A DNA stretch of 64,000 bases from Halomicroarcula saliterrae. GTDB taxonomy: Archaea > Halobacteriota > Halobacteria > Halobacteriales > Haloarculaceae. Location: positions 930,001 to 994,000 of the forward strand of contig NZ_JAMQON010000001.1 of the NCBI RefSeq assembly GCF_031624395.1. The letters run 5' to 3'. Shown one piece after another: positions 44,937 to 53,210 of this stretch. The translations under genes were made by a program, and so were the position numbers. The notes beneath the pieces are model-generated. The model searched no databases, was not told where the DNA came from, and saw nothing but the letters and a program-made list of their open reading frames with translations. The stretch's first letter is position 1. Each line of letters opens with the position of its first letter.

Positions 44937-46112
44937 TCAGACGACCAGACTGACCTCGTAGTCCGTGAGGTTCTCGTAGCCGTCTTCGGTGACGACGGCG
45001 ATGTCCTCGATTCGGATGCCGCCGACCTCGGGGTCGTACAGTCCCGGCTCGATGGTGACGACGTGGCCCGGTTCGAGTTCCCCGCCCGACGGCGAGAGCC
45101 GCGGGAGCTCGTGGACGTCGAGGCCGACCCCGTGGCCCGTCGAGTGGATGAAGCCCGTCTCGGCGCGGTCGTCGCTCCGGAGCGTCGGCTCGCCGGCCGC
45201 CTCGTACACGTCACAGACCGCGTCGTGGACGTCCTCGCCCGTCGCACCGGGTTCCAGCGCCTCGAAGGCCGCATCCATCGCCCGCTCGGTCAGATCGTAC
45301 CACTCCGCGACGGTCTCCGTCGGTTCACCCTTGCAGAAGGTCCGGGTCATGTCCGCGTGGTACTTCGTCGTCTTGTCCCGCGGGAAGATATCGACGATGA
45401 CGGGCTCGCCGGCGGTCAGCGGGCCGCTCCCGCGGTCGTGCGGGTCGGCGGCGTCGCTCCCGCACGCGACGATCGTCTCGTCCAGCGAGCAGCCGTGACG
45501 CAGGAGCGTCACCTCTATCTCCTCCTTGACGCGCTCGCTGGTCAGCGGCGCCGCGTCGAACCACAGGTGGCCCTCGTCGGCGACCGAGGCCGTCCGGAGC
45601 AGTTCTTCGGCGGCGGCCATCGCCGCCTCGTTCGCCCGCTGGGCGGCCCGCACGTGCTCGATTTCCTCGTCCGTCTTCGTCGCGCGAATCTCGGTGATGA
45701 CGCCGTCGGTGTCGGGCGTCACCTCGACGCCGCGGTCGCGGAGGCCGTCGGCGGTCCGCAACGGAAACCGCGGCGGAACCGCCACGCTATGGACGCCGTA
45801 GGAGTCGAGAAAGCCGGCGAGGACGTGCGAGACTGCTCCCTCGGTCCCGTGCTCTTCGACGAGTTCGGCGTGGTCGAAATCGACGTAGCGCTCGACGCTG
45901 TCGGCGCGGGACTCGCGCTTTGCCCGCCCGAACTCCAGACTCCGGGGGAAGAGGAGGTGGGTCTCCCCGTCGTACAGCGTCAGGAACGGGTCGGGCGCGT
46001 CGAAGCCCGCGAGGTAGTACTGGTCCGAATCCGTCGAGTCGGCGTCGATGAGGTAGCCGTCGGCGTCCGTCTCGTCGAGATAGGCGTCGAGTTTCGCGAA
46101 ATCGGGGTCCAT
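44937..46112 (-). CDS. M24 family peptidase (Xaa-Pro aminopeptidase-like)
   Basis: The 391 residues have the creatinase N domain and the pita-bread metal domain. The dinuclear ligands are in VIVDIFPRD, HADMTRTF, IHSTGHGVGLDVHELP, TIEPGLYDP and GIRIEDIAVV, so all five are present. It should cleave X-Pro dipeptides or peptides. The ATG at 46112 (MDPDFAKLDAYLDE) is preferred. Confidence 0.9.
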   Translation of the reverse strand: MDPDFAKLDAYLDETDADGYLIDADSTDSDQYYLAGFDAPDPFLTLYDGETHLLFPRSLEFGRAKRESRADSVERYVDFDHAELVEEHGTEGAVSHVLAGFLDSYGVHSVAVPPRFPLRTADGLRDRGVEVTPDTDGVITEIRATKTDEEIEHVRAAQRANEAAMAAAEELLRTASVADEGHLWFDAAPLTSERVKEEIEVTLLRHGCSLDETIVACGSDAADPHDRGSGPLTAGEPVIVDIFPRDKTTKYHADMTRTFCKGEPTETVAEWYDLTERAMDAAFEALEPGATGEDVHDAVCDVYEAAGEPTLRSDDRAETGFIHSTGHGVGLDVHELPRLSPSGGELEPGHVVTIEPGLYDPEVGGIRIEDIAVVTEDGYENLTDYEVSLVV

Positions 46113-46166
46113 GGCTGGCAATCGGGGCGGCGGCGGCAAAGGGCTACCGCTGGTGGCTGAGCTCCG

Positions 46167-46898
46167 TCAGGACGCGTCCCGGGCCGTCCCGTCGCCGAGG
46201 AAGAACGCCGCGGACTGTGCCAGCAGCCACGCCGCCGCGTTGACGAGGTTCAGGGTCAGAACCAGCCCGACCAGCCCGAGCAGCGAGAACAGGAGCGCGT
46301 CCGCGAAGGAATCGACGGCCCACTGGCTGACCGTGGTCACGACGTCGACACCGACCAGCAGGTCACCCCACGGAACGGACAGGGACTGCGAGACCGTGAC
46401 CGACCCCCCGGGGAAGAAACCGATGCGGACGCCCGGCGCGTCGTATAGCAGCGGTGTGGCGACGAGGGTCAGCGCGACCGTCAGCCCCGTGGTGAGGAAC
46501 GTAAACGCCACGATGCCGACCGGGAAATGCAACAGTAGATACAGGCACTCGCGCCAGGTGGTCCCGTCCAACAGCAGCGCTTTCGTCCGCTCGACGGGGC
46601 TCCCGTCCAGAAACGGGTACGACGGATCGGCGAGGTCGGCGTCGAGCAGGTAGCCGGTGAGCCGTCGTTCGACCGCGGCGAACCCGCGTGCCACCAGGAG
46701 CGTCAGCAGGAACAGCGGCACACCGACGAGCATGACGGAGAGCGGTATCGCGAGCGAGAAACCGGTCACGAGGACGTTGAAGTAGATGAATCCGAGCGGA
46801 AACACCAGCGCCAGATAACAGAGGTGGCGGTAGGTCTGCAGACGGACGGGTGCAGCGCAAACCGACCGGACGGACGGTCGAGGCGGGAGGGAGGACAT
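46167..46898 (-). CDS. Multi-spanning sensor-domain-like membrane protein, copy A
   Basis: The 243 residues open with PVRLQTYRHLCYLALVFPLG. Two helix pairs and a cytoplasmic middle follow; the second pair begins LLLHFPVGIVAFTFLTTGL. This is the layout of the 'putative sensor' membrane domain found beside or fused to regulators. Its paralogue (copy B, 48061) has the same opening and layout. It is divergent from the winged-helix gene at 47008. The ligand is unknown. Confidence 0.75.
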   Translation of the reverse strand: MSSLPPRPSVRSVCAAPVRLQTYRHLCYLALVFPLGFIYFNVLVTGFSLAIPLSVMLVGVPLFLLTLLVARGFAAVERRLTGYLLDADLADPSYPFLDGSPVERTKALLLDGTTWRECLYLLLHFPVGIVAFTFLTTGLTVALTLVATPLLYDAPGVRIGFFPGGSVTVSQSLSVPWGDLLVGVDVVTTVSQWAVDSFADALLFSLLGLVGLVLTLNLVNAAAWLLAQSAAFFLGDGTARDAS

Positions 46899-46972
46899 AC
46901 CGTCTACCCGTTGTGTCTCGACCCCGACCCGTAAAACTGCTGTCGGACTGCGGAGCCGGAGACACGGGGCCG

Positions 46973-46985
46973 TAATTAATATACC
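46973..46985 (+). promoter_or_regulatory. TATA-like box of the copy A winged-helix operon
   Basis: TAATTAATATACC is centred about 29 bp before the ATG at 47008, and is one of the clearest in the window. Confidence 0.5.
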
Positions 46986-47007
46986 AGTCGGCGCAACTGC
47001 CGGGCAG

Positions 47008-47358
47008 ATGCAGTCGGCCGGCGACGTGGACGAGGAGCTGCTCACGTTGCTCGACGACGAGAACGCCCGGACGATACTCGTGGAGACCCGCGAGCAGGCG
47101 CGGTCCGTCGACAGCCTGAGCGACCGCTGTGGCGCCGACGACTCGACCATCTACCGCCTCGTCGACCGGCTGCAGGACCGGGAGCTGCTGACCGAACACC
47201 AGGAGCTCGACCCCGACGGGAACCACTACAAGACCTACGCCGCGCGACTGGAGCGCGTCGAGATCCAGTTCACCGACGACGGCGTCCGTATCGAGGTCGA
47301 CAGACGCGAACCGCCCGCCGACCGATTCACCCGACTGTACGAGGAGTTCACCGGATGA
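47008..47358 (+). CDS. Winged-helix transcriptional regulator, copy A
   Basis: The 116 residues form an ArsR-like HTH (LLDDENARTILVETREQARSV, DSTIYRLVDRLQDRELLTEHQ) and a short beta end (VEIQFTDDGVRIEVDRR). A closely similar protein is at 48720. The stop overlaps the next gene by 4 bp. It probably controls the divergent membrane gene and its own operon. Confidence 0.8.
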   Translation: MQSAGDVDEELLTLLDDENARTILVETREQARSVDSLSDRCGADDSTIYRLVDRLQDRELLTEHQELDPDGNHYKTYAARLERVEIQFTDDGVRIEVDRREPPADRFTRLYEEFTG

Positions 47359-47708
47359 GACCACCCCAGCCGTTCCGGACGAGCCTGCCCGGCCCGGAAG
47401 CGATGCAGGTGTCCGTCGAGGGCGGGACCACAGTCACCGGGCTGCTCGCCGTGGTAACGTTTTTCGCCGCGCTGACACTGTCCGTCCTCGTTACCTACCG
47501 GTTCGTCCGCGGCTACCTGCGCTCGCGGTCGAAACCGATACTGGGGCTCGCCGTCGGGATGTTCCTGCTGGCGCCGGCGCCGATGTTCGTCCGCATCGTC
47601 GCCGGGAACCTCCCGGTGGCCGGGCCGGTCAGAATCGTCGCGGCGACCGCGGTCGAGGCCGCCGGGCTGCTCGTCATCCTCGCCGTCGTCTACAGGGGGC
47701 GACCATGA
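47355..47708 (+). CDS. Small membrane protein (DUF7521-like), first copy
   Basis: A 117-residue protein with three hydrophobic helices (about 27-47, 62-80, 92-112). It overlaps the regulator upstream and the next gene downstream by 4 bp each, so it is part of a coupled operon. The three-helix layout YRFVRGYLRSRSKPILGLAVG repeats in the next protein (FRGYRRNDSTVMRGLALG), so the two are related. Confidence 0.7.
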   Translation: MRPPQPFRTSLPGPEAMQVSVEGGTTVTGLLAVVTFFAALTLSVLVTYRFVRGYLRSRSKPILGLAVGMFLLAPAPMFVRIVAGNLPVAGPVRIVAATAVEAAGLLVILAVVYRGRP

Positions 47709-47983
47709 CGACGGTGGAACTGGTCGCGACCGTCGGGGCGGCACTCACGGCGACCCTGGGGGCGCTCGTCGCGTGGCTCGCTTTCCGGGGCTACCGGCGC
47801 AACGACAGCACGGTGATGCGAGGGCTGGCGCTGGGTGTCGTCGCCATCGCCGTCGTCCCGTTCCTCCTCACCGAGCTCGTCGGGCCCGCGCTCTCGCTTT
47901 CGGACGCACAGACGCTGCTCGGTGTGACGCTCTCCCACACTTTCGGACTGCTCGCTATCTACCGGACGTTCCGTTCCGGTTGA
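47705..47983 (+). CDS. Small membrane protein (DUF7521-like), second copy
   Basis: A 92-residue three-helix protein. It shares the middle motif (FRGYRRN... GLALGVVAIAVVPF) with its upstream neighbour. It is the last gene of the copy A operon. No function is known. Confidence 0.7.
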   Translation: MTTVELVATVGAALTATLGALVAWLAFRGYRRNDSTVMRGLALGVVAIAVVPFLLTELVGPALSLSDAQTLLGVTLSHTFGLLAIYRTFRSG

Positions 47984-48060
47984 TAAAATTTTCCCTCAGC
48001 TGTGTCGTTCACAAGCGCTGGTCTATGTATACCGTCTCCGGGCGACTCACTCCGACTGTG

Positions 48061-48723
48061 ATGGAGACAACGACTCCAGGTGACGGCCTGCGACGGTTCG
48101 TCACCGCCCCGCTGCGCGTCCAGACCTACAAGCGATTCCTCTACCTCCTGCTCGCCTTCCCGCTCGGGATGCTGTATTTCGTCGGGTTCACCGTGGGCTC
48201 CTCGACGGGGGTCTCGCTGCTGGTCACGCTGGTCGGGGTACCGATACTGCTGGCGACCCTCGCAGCGACGACGGCAGCGGCGGGCCTCGAAGCGAAGCTC
48301 TCGCGGGTACTGCTCGACCGGGAGACGCCCGTACCACCGCTGCTCTCCCTGCCCAGCGAGTGGGACACCGTCGACAGCTACGTCGCCAGCGTGCGGCAGT
48401 TCGTCGCGGAGCCGACGACGTGGACGAGCGTCGCAGTCGTGCTGGTGAAGTTCGTCTTCGGCCAGATAGCGTTCTTCGTGCTGACGGCGGGCGGGGTGAC
48501 CGTGGTCGCGCTCCTCTCCGCGCCGCTGCTGTACGACGACCCCGAGTTCAGTTACCGGGCCGGGAGCTACGTCGTCACCAGCCTGCCCGAGGCGCTGGCG
48601 CTCGCGGGGCTGGGGCTGGTCGGTCTCCTGGTCGTCTGCAACGTCTGGAACGCGCTGGCGACGGCCGGCGGCGTCGTGACGGACGCGCTGTTGTCGGTCG
48701 GTCGGGAGCGTGAGACGACGTGA
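48061..48723 (+). CDS. Multi-spanning sensor-domain-like membrane protein, copy B
   Basis: A 220-residue paralogue of the protein at 46167. It starts PLRVQTYKRFLYLLLAFPLG after the same 16-residue lead, and that match favours the ATG at 48061 over the in-frame ATG at 48025. Helix pairs lie at about 27-70 and 130-210, with a middle soluble part. The stop overlaps the next regulator as GTGA. Confidence 0.75.
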   Translation: METTTPGDGLRRFVTAPLRVQTYKRFLYLLLAFPLGMLYFVGFTVGSSTGVSLLVTLVGVPILLATLAATTAAAGLEAKLSRVLLDRETPVPPLLSLPSEWDTVDSYVASVRQFVAEPTTWTSVAVVLVKFVFGQIAFFVLTAGGVTVVALLSAPLLYDDPEFSYRAGSYVVTSLPEALALAGLGLVGLLVVCNVWNALATAGGVVTDALLSVGRERETT

Positions 48724-49085
48724 CTGCGAGCGCCGAGGCGGGCAGCGGACCGTCCGGCTCAGCCGACAGCGGGAACGCCGCGCTCACCGAGACTACGACG
48801 GCCGACCTGCTCGACCTGCTCGACGACGCCCACGCTCGTGAGATACTCGTCGCGCTCGTCGGCGAGCCGAAGTCGGCTCGCGACATCGTGAGCGCCTGTA
48901 GCTGCTCACGGCCGACGGTGTACCGCCGGCTGGAACGGCTGAACGACGCCGGGCTGGTCGATAGCTCGATGCAGTACGACGAAGACGGGCACCACCGCAA
49001 GCTGTTCCGCCGCCGGCTGGACAGCGTCGCCGTCGAGCTCTCCGACGGCGGGTGGTCGGTCAGGGTCGACACGGTCGGTCGGTGA
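48720..49085 (+). CDS. Winged-helix transcriptional regulator, copy B
   Basis: The 121 residues form a HTH regulator like the one at 47008 (LLDDAHAREILVALVGEPKSA, RPTVYRRLERLNDAGLVDSSM, then VAVELSDGGWSVRVDTV). A Ser/Gly-rich N-terminus of about 25 residues precedes it. The GTG overlaps the stop of the copy B membrane gene. It is followed 49 bp later by the ABC exporter genes. Confidence 0.8.
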   Translation: MTASAEAGSGPSGSADSGNAALTETTTADLLDLLDDAHAREILVALVGEPKSARDIVSACSCSRPTVYRRLERLNDAGLVDSSMQYDEDGHHRKLFRRRLDSVAVELSDGGWSVRVDTVGR

Positions 49086-49134
49086 CGGGGTCGAGAGACT
49101 GGCATATATGCTGCTGGCGCCCCTCCCTCCGACC

Positions 49135-50199
49135 GTGACAGACGACGCAATCGACGCCTCGGGTGTGGAGCTCACCTACGCGGACGGGACACAGGCGGTC
49201 CGGGGTATCGACCTGACGGTCCCGCGCGGGGAGTTCTTCGGTTTCCTCGGTCCGAACGGGGCCGGGAAGACGACGACTATCAAGACGCTCGTGACGCTGC
49301 TTCGCCCGACGGCCGGTGAGATTCGGGTCAACGGCTTCGACGCGCTCAGCGAGGGGCGCGCGGTCCGCGAGACGGTCGGCTACATGGCCCAGGAGACCAG
49401 TATCGACCCCGAGCTCACCGCCCGCGAGAACCTGCGGTTCGCCTGTGACTCCTACGGCGTCCCGCGGAGCGAACGGGCCGAGCGAATCGACGAACTGCTG
49501 GACCTCGTCGACCTCGCCGACGTGGCCGGCAAACGGGCCGACGATTTCTCGGGCGGGATGAAGAAGCGCCTCGACGCCGCGACGGCGCTGGTCCACCGCC
49601 CGCCGCTGGTCTTTCTCGACGAACCGACGACCGGGCTGGACCCCAAGGCCCGCAACCGCCTCTGGGAGTACTTCCGGCGGATAAACGAGCGGGGCACGAC
49701 CATCTTTCTGACGACGCAGTATCTGGAAGAGGCCGACGCCCTCTGTGAGCGACTGGCGGTCATCCTCGACGGCGAAATCGTCTCCGAGGGCTCGCCGGCG
49801 GAACTCAAACGCGAGGTCGGCGGCGAGATACTGGACGTGAACGTCGAGGGCGACGAGTCGACCAGAGCCGGGGCCGCCGACATCGCCCGGTCGACCGACC
49901 TCTTCGAGGAAAGCGCCACGGTGGAGGTCACGCCGGACGGTATCACTGTGACCTCCGAACGCGCCCGCTCTCGGGGGACCGACCTCCTCGTGGCGCTCCG
50001 GGACGCCGACATCACCGTGACCGGGTTCAACGTCCGCGCGCCCACGCTGGACGACGTGTTCCTCGCCATCACGGGCGAACACGTCGACACCGACGAGGGT
50101 CCCGAACCGACGGACAGCCTCGCCGCCGATGGGGGCGGGCAGTCCGGGAGAGGGCAAGCCCCGTCGGGCCACCACTCCGAGGGAAGTGAGGACGCATGA
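49135..50199 (+). CDS. ABC transporter ATP-binding protein (DrrA/ABC-2 type)
   Basis: The 354 residues carry Walker A GPNGAGKTTTIK, signature DFSGGMKKRLD, Walker B LVFLDEPTTGLD and the C-terminal domain of drug-export ATPases (about 245-330). A low-complexity Gly/Ser-rich tail ends the chain. The GTG at 49135 (VTDDAIDASGVELTYADG) is chosen over an ATG nine codons upstream. The stop overlaps the permease start by 4 bp. Confidence 0.92.
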   Translation: MTDDAIDASGVELTYADGTQAVRGIDLTVPRGEFFGFLGPNGAGKTTTIKTLVTLLRPTAGEIRVNGFDALSEGRAVRETVGYMAQETSIDPELTARENLRFACDSYGVPRSERAERIDELLDLVDLADVAGKRADDFSGGMKKRLDAATALVHRPPLVFLDEPTTGLDPKARNRLWEYFRRINERGTTIFLTTQYLEEADALCERLAVILDGEIVSEGSPAELKREVGGEILDVNVEGDESTRAGAADIARSTDLFEESATVEVTPDGITVTSERARSRGTDLLVALRDADITVTGFNVRAPTLDDVFLAITGEHVDTDEGPEPTDSLAADGGGQSGRGQAPSGHHSEGSEDA

Positions 50200-51074
50200 G
50201 TTCCGGGCCCGGCGACTCGGCGACGACCGAGGGCGTCTCGCGGTCGGGCAACTCCTTCGTGGGCGACCTCTGGGTGAACTTCGTCCGCTGGAACATCAAA
50301 GCGGTCCGGAACCCGTTCGTGCTGGTCGTCTCCCTGGTCCAGCCCATCATCTTCCTCGTCCTGTTCACGCAGGTTTTCGGGCAGGTGGCGACCGGCGCGG
50401 TGAATCAGGGGGCCGCCGACATCAGCTACGAGACCTACCTCGTGCCCGCTATCTGTATGCAGGTGGCGCTGGCGGCCGCGGCGACCAGCGGCGTCGGCCT
50501 CGTCAACGACATCGAGAACGGGATGTTCGAGAAGGTGCTCGTCAGTCCGATGAACCGGACCGCGGTCTTTCTGGGCAAGACCGCCGCCGAGGTGGTCCGC
50601 ATCGCAGCCCAGATCGGCATCATCATCGGACTGGGTGTCCTGCTGGGCGCCGAAGTCGCGACCGGTGTCGCGGGCGCGCTGGGCATCATGGCCGTCGGGA
50701 TTCTCTTTTCGTTCTGGTTCACCGCACTCTCGAACACCATCGCCGTCCTCACGAAAGACCAGGAGTCGACCATCATCGGCGCGAACCTGCTGCAGTTCCC
50801 GCTTCTCTTCGTCTCGACGGCCTTCCTCCCGCTCTCGGTCCTGCCGGGGTGGATTCAGGTCGTCGCCCGGTTCAACCCGGTCACCTACGGCGTCGACGCC
50901 GCCCGGGCCATCATGCTCGGCCGCGACGTGATGACCGTCGTCGAGGTTACCGCCTTCGGCGGTATCTACGATACGCTCGTGCCCGCTATCGCTGTGTTGC
51001 TGGCACTCGCCGTCGCCTTCGGGAGCGTCGCCGTCTACATGCTCCAGCGGGCCTCCAGCGCGAACGTGCAGTAG
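50196..51074 (+). CDS. ABC-2 type permease
   Basis: The 292-residue membrane partner of the ATPase, with about six helices. The core segment SLVQPIIFLVLFTQVFGQVA, the middle ENGMFEKVLVSPMNRTAVFLG and the end PLSVLPGWIQVVARFNPVTYG match ABC-2 exporters of the DrrB kind. The substrate is unknown. Confidence 0.92.
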   Translation: MSSGPGDSATTEGVSRSGNSFVGDLWVNFVRWNIKAVRNPFVLVVSLVQPIIFLVLFTQVFGQVATGAVNQGAADISYETYLVPAICMQVALAAAATSGVGLVNDIENGMFEKVLVSPMNRTAVFLGKTAAEVVRIAAQIGIIIGLGVLLGAEVATGVAGALGIMAVGILFSFWFTALSNTIAVLTKDQESTIIGANLLQFPLLFVSTAFLPLSVLPGWIQVVARFNPVTYGVDAARAIMLGRDVMTVVEVTAFGGIYDTLVPAIAVLLALAVAFGSVAVYMLQRASSANVQ

Positions 51075-51194
51075 GAACGGCTCGCGCGGGGCCACGCTCT
51101 CGGACGGGAGCTGCTCGACGTCGTCTCCCGCCGCCGCTCCGAACCGTTCTCGTCGGCCACGGCGCTGCGAGCGGGTCTGACACCGGTACTACTG

Positions 51195-51203
51195 CTTTAT
51201 ACC
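51195..51203 (+). promoter_or_regulatory. TATA-like box of the gene at 51226
   Basis: CTTTATACC is centred about 27 bp before the ATG, a leaderless spacing. Confidence 0.45.
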
Positions 51204-51225
51204 CTCTGCGCCCGTAGCTACGGCT

Positions 51226-51654
51226 ATGTCAACTGTAACGTCACGCTATCCAGTCGCGACCAGCGGCGGCGAACTCGCCCGTAGAACGGCCGGCGGTGTG
51301 CTCGTCGCCGTCGTCTCGGCTCTCGTCGTCGCGGGTATCGCCGGTGCTCTCGGACTCGAACTCGGCGTCAGCGGCCCCGCGAGCCCGTTCGGCGCCGTCC
51401 CCATCGTCACGTCGACCGTCGTCGCCGGCGTCGGCGCCGCCGTGGTCTATGCGGCCACGGCCCGTTTCACTGACCGGCCCGTCCGCAACTTCACCGCGCT
51501 CGCGGTGGCCGTCTTCGTCGTGATGCTCGTTCCCGTCTTCGCCGCCGCGCCCTCCCTGGGTCTAAGCGCCGTCGGCCAGCTCACCCTCGTCGTGATACAC
51601 GCCGTCGTCGCGGTGCCCCTGGTGGCCTTCGTCGTCGGTGCGGTCCAGCTGTAG
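51226..51654 (+). CDS. Four-helix membrane protein (DUF6069-like)
   Basis: A 142-residue protein with four hydrophobic helices, including TAGGVLVAVVSALVVAGIAG and FTALAVAVFVVMLVPVFAAA. The pattern resembles DUF6069. The function is unknown. It lies between the ABC exporter and aroA, with separate promoters. Confidence 0.65.
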   Translation: MSTVTSRYPVATSGGELARRTAGGVLVAVVSALVVAGIAGALGLELGVSGPASPFGAVPIVTSTVVAGVGAAVVYAATARFTDRPVRNFTALAVAVFVVMLVPVFAAAPSLGLSAVGQLTLVVIHAVVAVPLVAFVVGAVQL

Positions 51655-51720
51655 ACACCGTTTTTCCCGTCGACTTCCGAGAGCGGTAGCCTCTTGTCGC
51701 CCGCCCGCAATCGCCCGACC

Positions 51721-53007
51721 ATGGATATCACCATCGGCAACTCGACGGTCGAGGGCCGCGCGCAGGCCCCGCCGTCGAAGAGCTACACCCACCGGGCCGT
51801 CCTCGCGGCCGGCTACGCCGACGGCGCGACCGTCCGGGCGCCGCTCGTGAGCGCCGACACGAAGGCGACGATGCGCGCTGTCGACGCCTACGGCGGCAGC
51901 GTCGACCGCAGCGACGAGTCGGCCATCGAGGTCTCCGGCTTCGACGGCCGCCCCGAGACACCGGACACCGTCATCGACTGTGCCAACAGCGGCACGACGA
52001 TGCGGCTGGTGACGGCGACGGCCGCCCTGCAGGACAAACTGACGGTCCTGACGGGCGACGACTCGCTACGCTCACGACCGCAGGGGCCGCTGCTGGACGC
52101 CGTCGGCCAGCTCGGCGGCCGCGCCGAGAGCACGCGCGAGAACGGACAGGCCCCGCTGGTCGTCGGCGGCGGCATCGAGGGCGGTACCGTGGCTATCCCC
52201 GGCGACGTGTCCTCACAGTACATCACCGCCTTGCTGATGGCCGGTGCGGTGACCGACGGGGGCGTCGACATCGAGCTGACGACCGAACTCAAGTCCTCGC
52301 CGTACGTCGATATCACGCTGGAAGTGCTCGCCGAGTTCGGCGTCACGGCCGAGCGGACCGCCGACGGGTTCACCGTCGCCGGCGGGCAGTCCTACGAGCC
52401 GTCGGGCGGGAGCTACCACGTCCCCGGCGACTTCTCCTCTATCAGCTACCTGCTGGCGATGGGGGCGCTGGCCGCCCCAGAAGGGATGACCGTCACCTCG
52501 GCCGTTCCGAGCGCACAGGGCGACACCGCCATCGTCGACATCCTCGACCGGATGGGCGCGACGCTCTCCTGGGACCGCGAAGACGGCGAGATTACCGTCG
52601 AGCAGAGCGAGCTCTCCGGCATCGAGGTCGCCGTTGAGGACACTCCCGACCTCCTGCCGACCATCGCGACGCTCGGCGCGGCCGCCGACGGCGTCACCCG
52701 AATCACCGACGCCGAACACGTCCGGTACAAGGAGACCGACCGCGTCAGCGCGATGGCCGAGGAGCTGACGAAGCTGGGCGCCAGAGTCGAGGAGAAGCAG
52801 GACGAACTCGTCGTCTACGGCGAGGACTCCGAGCTACGCGGCGCCACTGTCGACGGCAAGGCCGACCACCGCATCATCATGTCCCTAGCGGTCGCGGGCC
52901 TCGTCGCCGACGGCGAGACCACGGTCACCGGCGCCGAACACGTCGACGTCTCCTTCCCGAACTTCTTCGACCTGCTCGAATCGCTCGGTGCCTCGGTGAG
53001 CCGGTAG
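51721..53007 (+). CDS. aroA: 3-phosphoshikimate 1-carboxyvinyltransferase (EPSP synthase)
   Basis: Sixth step of the shikimate pathway. The 428 residues contain [37 protein letters not shown] (PEP/phosphate binding), [28 protein letters not shown] and the end [11 protein letters not shown]. The ATG at 51721 ([12 protein letters not shown]) is chosen over one 9 codons upstream. aroC follows after 203 bp. Confidence 0.95.
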   Translation: MDITIGNSTVEGRAQAPPSKSYTHRAVLAAGYADGATVRAPLVSADTKATMRAVDAYGGSVDRSDESAIEVSGFDGRPETPDTVIDCANSGTTMRLVTATAALQDKLTVLTGDDSLRSRPQGPLLDAVGQLGGRAESTRENGQAPLVVGGGIEGGTVAIPGDVSSQYITALLMAGAVTDGGVDIELTTELKSSPYVDITLEVLAEFGVTAERTADGFTVAGGQSYEPSGGSYHVPGDFSSISYLLAMGALAAPEGMTVTSAVPSAQGDTAIVDILDRMGATLSWDREDGEITVEQSELSGIEVAVEDTPDLLPTIATLGAAADGVTRITDAEHVRYKETDRVSAMAEELTKLGARVEEKQDELVVYGEDSELRGATVDGKADHRIIMSLAVAGLVADGETTVTGAEHVDVSFPNFFDLLESLGASVSR

Positions 53008-53056
53008 ATTCCCGTCTGGCCGTTCCTCGCAACCGCTCGCGTGCAGTGGCTAGCAG

Positions 53057-53110
53057 GCAACACAGACCGCCGATGCACCGCTGTGTTGCACTCCCGCGGG
53101 ACGGTGCATC
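53057..53110 (+). repeat. Interleaved inverted repeats between aroA and aroC
   Basis: Two perfect 9-bp inverted repeats are interlocked. GCAACACAG (53057-53065) pairs with CTGTGTTGC (53081-53089), and GATGCACCG (53072-53080) pairs with CGGTGCATC (53102-53110). A TCCCGCGGGA palindrome (53092-53101) lies between the last two. The order A-B-A'-B' fits an H-type pseudoknot or two exclusive hairpins. It lies 50 bp behind the aroA stop and about 100 bp before aroC. Confidence 0.75.
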
Positions 53111-53210
53111 GTGGTGTATCAGCGCACGACCGGGTCTGCCCGCGTGTCGCTATTTGAACCCACGGTCCCGACTGTAAGCTTGAAATGCCCCGGACCCCCA
53201 GACGTGCGTA

